Positions 62,095 to 64,000 of a DNA stretch of 64,000 nucleotides are shown piece by piece. How positions within the stretch are numbered: the first letter of the stretch is position 1; each line of letters begins with the position of its first letter. The notes beneath the pieces were generated by a model. That model had not been told where the DNA came from. It saw only the letters and a list, made by a program, of their open reading frames with translations, and did no database searches. The stretch spans positions 124,001 to 188,000 of the forward strand of contig NZ_BNEA01000007.1 of NCBI RefSeq assembly GCF_016860525.1. Reading direction: 5' to 3'. The position numbers were made by a program, and so were the translations under genes. The stretch is from Streptomyces rubradiris (GTDB taxonomy: Bacteria; Actinomycetota; Actinomycetes; Streptomycetales; Streptomycetaceae).

Positions 62095-64000
62095 TCAACG
62101 CAGGCGGCAGATCGTGTCCGGGTCGGCTCCCTTGGGGCCGGGGGGTGCGACGAGCGGCGCCTCGCTGCCCGCGGGCCGCCCGCACACGTTCACCGACCGC
62201 ACCTCACCGTCGTCGTAGCTCACCCGCACGATCGCGTGAGCGTGACCGCGCTGGTCGGCGTAGGGCCGGCTGCCGGCGAAGCCGACCGTACCGACCGGCA
62301 GGTTCGGGACGGGGTGCCAGCGCAGGTCGGCCCAGGTCTCCGCGGCGGTCTGCGGGACGTCACCGTTCCGCGCGGCCCGGTACAGGACGGCCGTGGCGCT
62401 GTAGGACAGCACCGTCTGGCCGCTGGAGAACAGCGCGTCGGTCCAGGGCCGGGTGGCATCGGCGAGCGCCGTCCGCCGTGCTCCGGCCGGCAGCAAACGC
62501 GTGAGGACGCGGTGGGCGTCGATGTAGAAACCGGTCCTCGCCGCCAGTCCATGGGCGCGAGGGCGAAGTGGTAGAGGGTGACCTCGTCGGGGATGCGGAG
62601 GGACTCTCCCTCCTCGTAGTTGCTCTTGGTGAGGTCGTCGCCGGTGAACACGGTGATGCGGTGTCCCGAACAGCCGGGGGTGGAGCCGAGCTGGGACATC
62701 AGGTTGGGGACGTCCTCGACCCGGCCGGCGAAGTAGAGGGCCTTCGGCACGGGCCGGCTGCCGCAGATGTCGCCGATGGGGGTCGTCAGTTCGGGTTCAC
62801 CCTTGGCACTGAGCCGGTACGTCCGCGAGGGCGCCGGGGCGAAGCCCGCCTCGGCCAGCATCTGCTTGCCCACCCTGGCCTGTTCGGTGGTGTAGAAGTC
62901 CTTCTCACTGCCGACGGACCGGGACAGCACGGCGCCCTGGGCGCCCTTCTCCCGAGCGGCCAGCTGACGGGCGACGACCAGCAGGGCGTCCGCCTCCTCC
63001 TCGTCGGTGGCGGCCAGCCCGAACCAGTTGGACAGCCTGCGCGCCAGGTGGCTGCCGGAGTTGGTGGTGCCCACGACGGGCAGACCGGCCCCCTTGAGGA
63101 TCCGGACGGCCTGCTCGGTCTCGGTGGTGTCGCGTCCCATGCCCACCACGCCGACGACGGAGCGGTCGCGGCGCGCGAGGTCCGCGATGTGCCGGGCCAT
63201 GGGGACCACGTGCAGCATGTCCTCGTCGGCGTTGGCGAGCAGGACCTTGATCTTGGTCGGCTGATCGGTGCTGACGTTGGCGTAGTGCTGGAAGAGGTAC
63301 ACCCCCGTGACCTCCTCCAGCCCCTTGCGGGTGTCGGCCTGCCTGGCGGCGGTGACCGGACCGGCGTAGACGATCGTCACATACGCGTCGCTCGGGCCGA
63401 TGGCCGCGTTCTCGGCCTTGATCGCCCGCTCCACCGCGTCGAAGGTGACGCCCTTGCCGGCGCCGGACAGACTCAGTGTGTTGCCCTGCGCGAGCCGTAC
63501 GTTCCCGGTGGCGACGCCGACGCACTGACCGTCGTAGAGGCCGGAGTCGGTGTTGGAGCCGAGCAGCCGGCCCTCGCAGTAGCGTCCGGCGAGGTAGTGG
63601 TTGCCGAGAAAGCCCGCGGCCAGGCCGAGGGCGAGGACCACGGCGAGGCAGGGCCGGGACCACAGGAGCCAGGCGGGCGTGCGGCGGATGCGGTCCGTGG
63701 AGTGCTGTGCGGAGTGCCGGTGGCGCAGCGCGTCGCCGGATATCGGGATGTGCAGGATCCACGGCAGGGTGGCGGCCCGGCCCGGGGACTGGCCGGCGCT
63801 GAGGTTGGTCACCCACCGCTGGTACCTGGTGTCCGCTCCGAATGCCTCGTCGTCGGCGTCGGGGTGGCCGGGTGCGGTGGCCGGCACCGGGGCGGCGGGA
63901 ATCTGCGGCCGCAGGCGTTCGGCCGCCGGGACCGCGGCCAGCACGAGCAGGGGATCGACCTCGCTGCGGCGGCTGCGCACGTCGCTGATGGTGCGCAGCA
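62095..64000 (-). pseudogene. Frameshifted membrane-anchored periplasmic-binding-like protein (5' end outside window)
   Basis: The minus-strand frame is open from the right edge to 62220 and encodes a cytosolic part, one membrane helix ('CLAVVLALGLAAGFLGNHYL') and a ligand-binding-protein-like domain ('GVVGMGRDTTETEQAVRILK', 'GAGLPVVGTTNSGSHLARRL'), as in branched-chain amino-acid receptor folds. After 'FALAPMDW' near 62550 homology moves to another frame ('RTGFYIDAHRVLTRLLPA') and continues to the stop at 62095. Inserting one base restores a single protein. No in-window start is convincing, because the frame is still open at 64000. It is a real single-base deletion or a sequencing error. Confidence 0.7.

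Noticed and set aside
1..64000. CRISPR arrays, tRNA and rRNA genes
   Set aside because: I saw no regularly spaced repeats, cloverleaf-type sequence or ribosomal RNA signatures. Short exact repeats found are reported individually.

Overview
The window is high-GC actinobacterial DNA and almost certainly Streptomyces. Nearly every gene has strong GC bias at the third codon position, GTG and TTG starts are common, stop/start overlaps (ATGA, GTGA) are frequent, and it holds a nikkomycin gene cluster and a Streptomyces-type isorenieratene (crt) cluster. No rRNA, tRNA, CRISPR array or replication origin was seen. The many decayed genes and mobile-element fragments suggest a variable chromosomal arm.

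Region 1 (1-16.8 kb) is about half of a nikkomycin cluster. On the left edge lies the 5' end of nikP1 (MbtH domain fused to an adenylation domain, minus strand). Divergent from it runs nikABCDEFG, which builds and activates the pyridyl precursor from lysine: NikC aminotransferase, NikD oxidase with the flavin-linking cysteine at residue 321, NikE AMP-ligase, NikA acylating aldehyde dehydrogenase, NikB aldolase, and the P450/ferredoxin pair NikF/NikG. A strong terminator follows. Next is a minus-strand gene for an oxygenase-like protein that has lost the HxD metal ligands of its paralogue NikI. Then nikIJKLMNO makes the aminohexuronic acid nucleoside: NikO enolpyruvyl transferase, NikJ radical SAM enzyme, NikI and NikM oxygenases, NikK aminotransferase, NikL phosphatase, and NikN, an MFS transporter plus P-loop kinase. 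nikN and nikO share one frame with no stop between them. CGGCAAG heptamers, the motif I recall for the SanG activator, occur in both divergent promoter regions.

Region 2 (16.8-20.1 kb) holds a Dyp-peroxidase remnant, then an RsbQ-like hydrolase overlapping an RsbP-like PAS-PP2C phosphatase, then a broken STAS-domain gene.

Region 3 (20.1-29.7 kb, all minus) is a compact unassigned trans-AT polyketide locus: a BtrH/C39-like cysteine acyltransferase, two discrete acyltransferases, one KS-KR-ACP module, a MATE exporter and a GT4 glycosyltransferase, mostly with overlapping ends. A 16-bp perfect palindrome lies upstream.

Region 4 (29.7-45 kb) is a mosaic of intact housekeeping or adaptive genes (S8 protease, RmlD-like reductase, TPR protein, PhoD phosphatase, Fsr-like MFS plus AraC regulator, DUF3140/DUF2945 pair) and debris (IS5- and ISL3-type transposase remnants, an integrase fragment, and an MFS pseudogene abutting a broken SCO6745-like gene).

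Region 5 (45-54.5 kb) is the carotenoid cluster crtYTU (minus) and crtEIBV (plus), for isorenieratene-type aromatic carotenoids. A small membrane protein and a terminator follow.

Region 6 (54.5-61.3 kb) is a second unassigned locus: KAS II-ACP-KAS III (minus), an MMPL transporter with an AurF-like diiron oxygenase (plus), and an SDR (minus). It looks like a dedicated fatty-acid-type pathway with an oxygenase and exporter. The window ends with a GNAT acetyltransferase and a frameshifted membrane-anchored periplasmic-binding-like gene that runs off the right edge.
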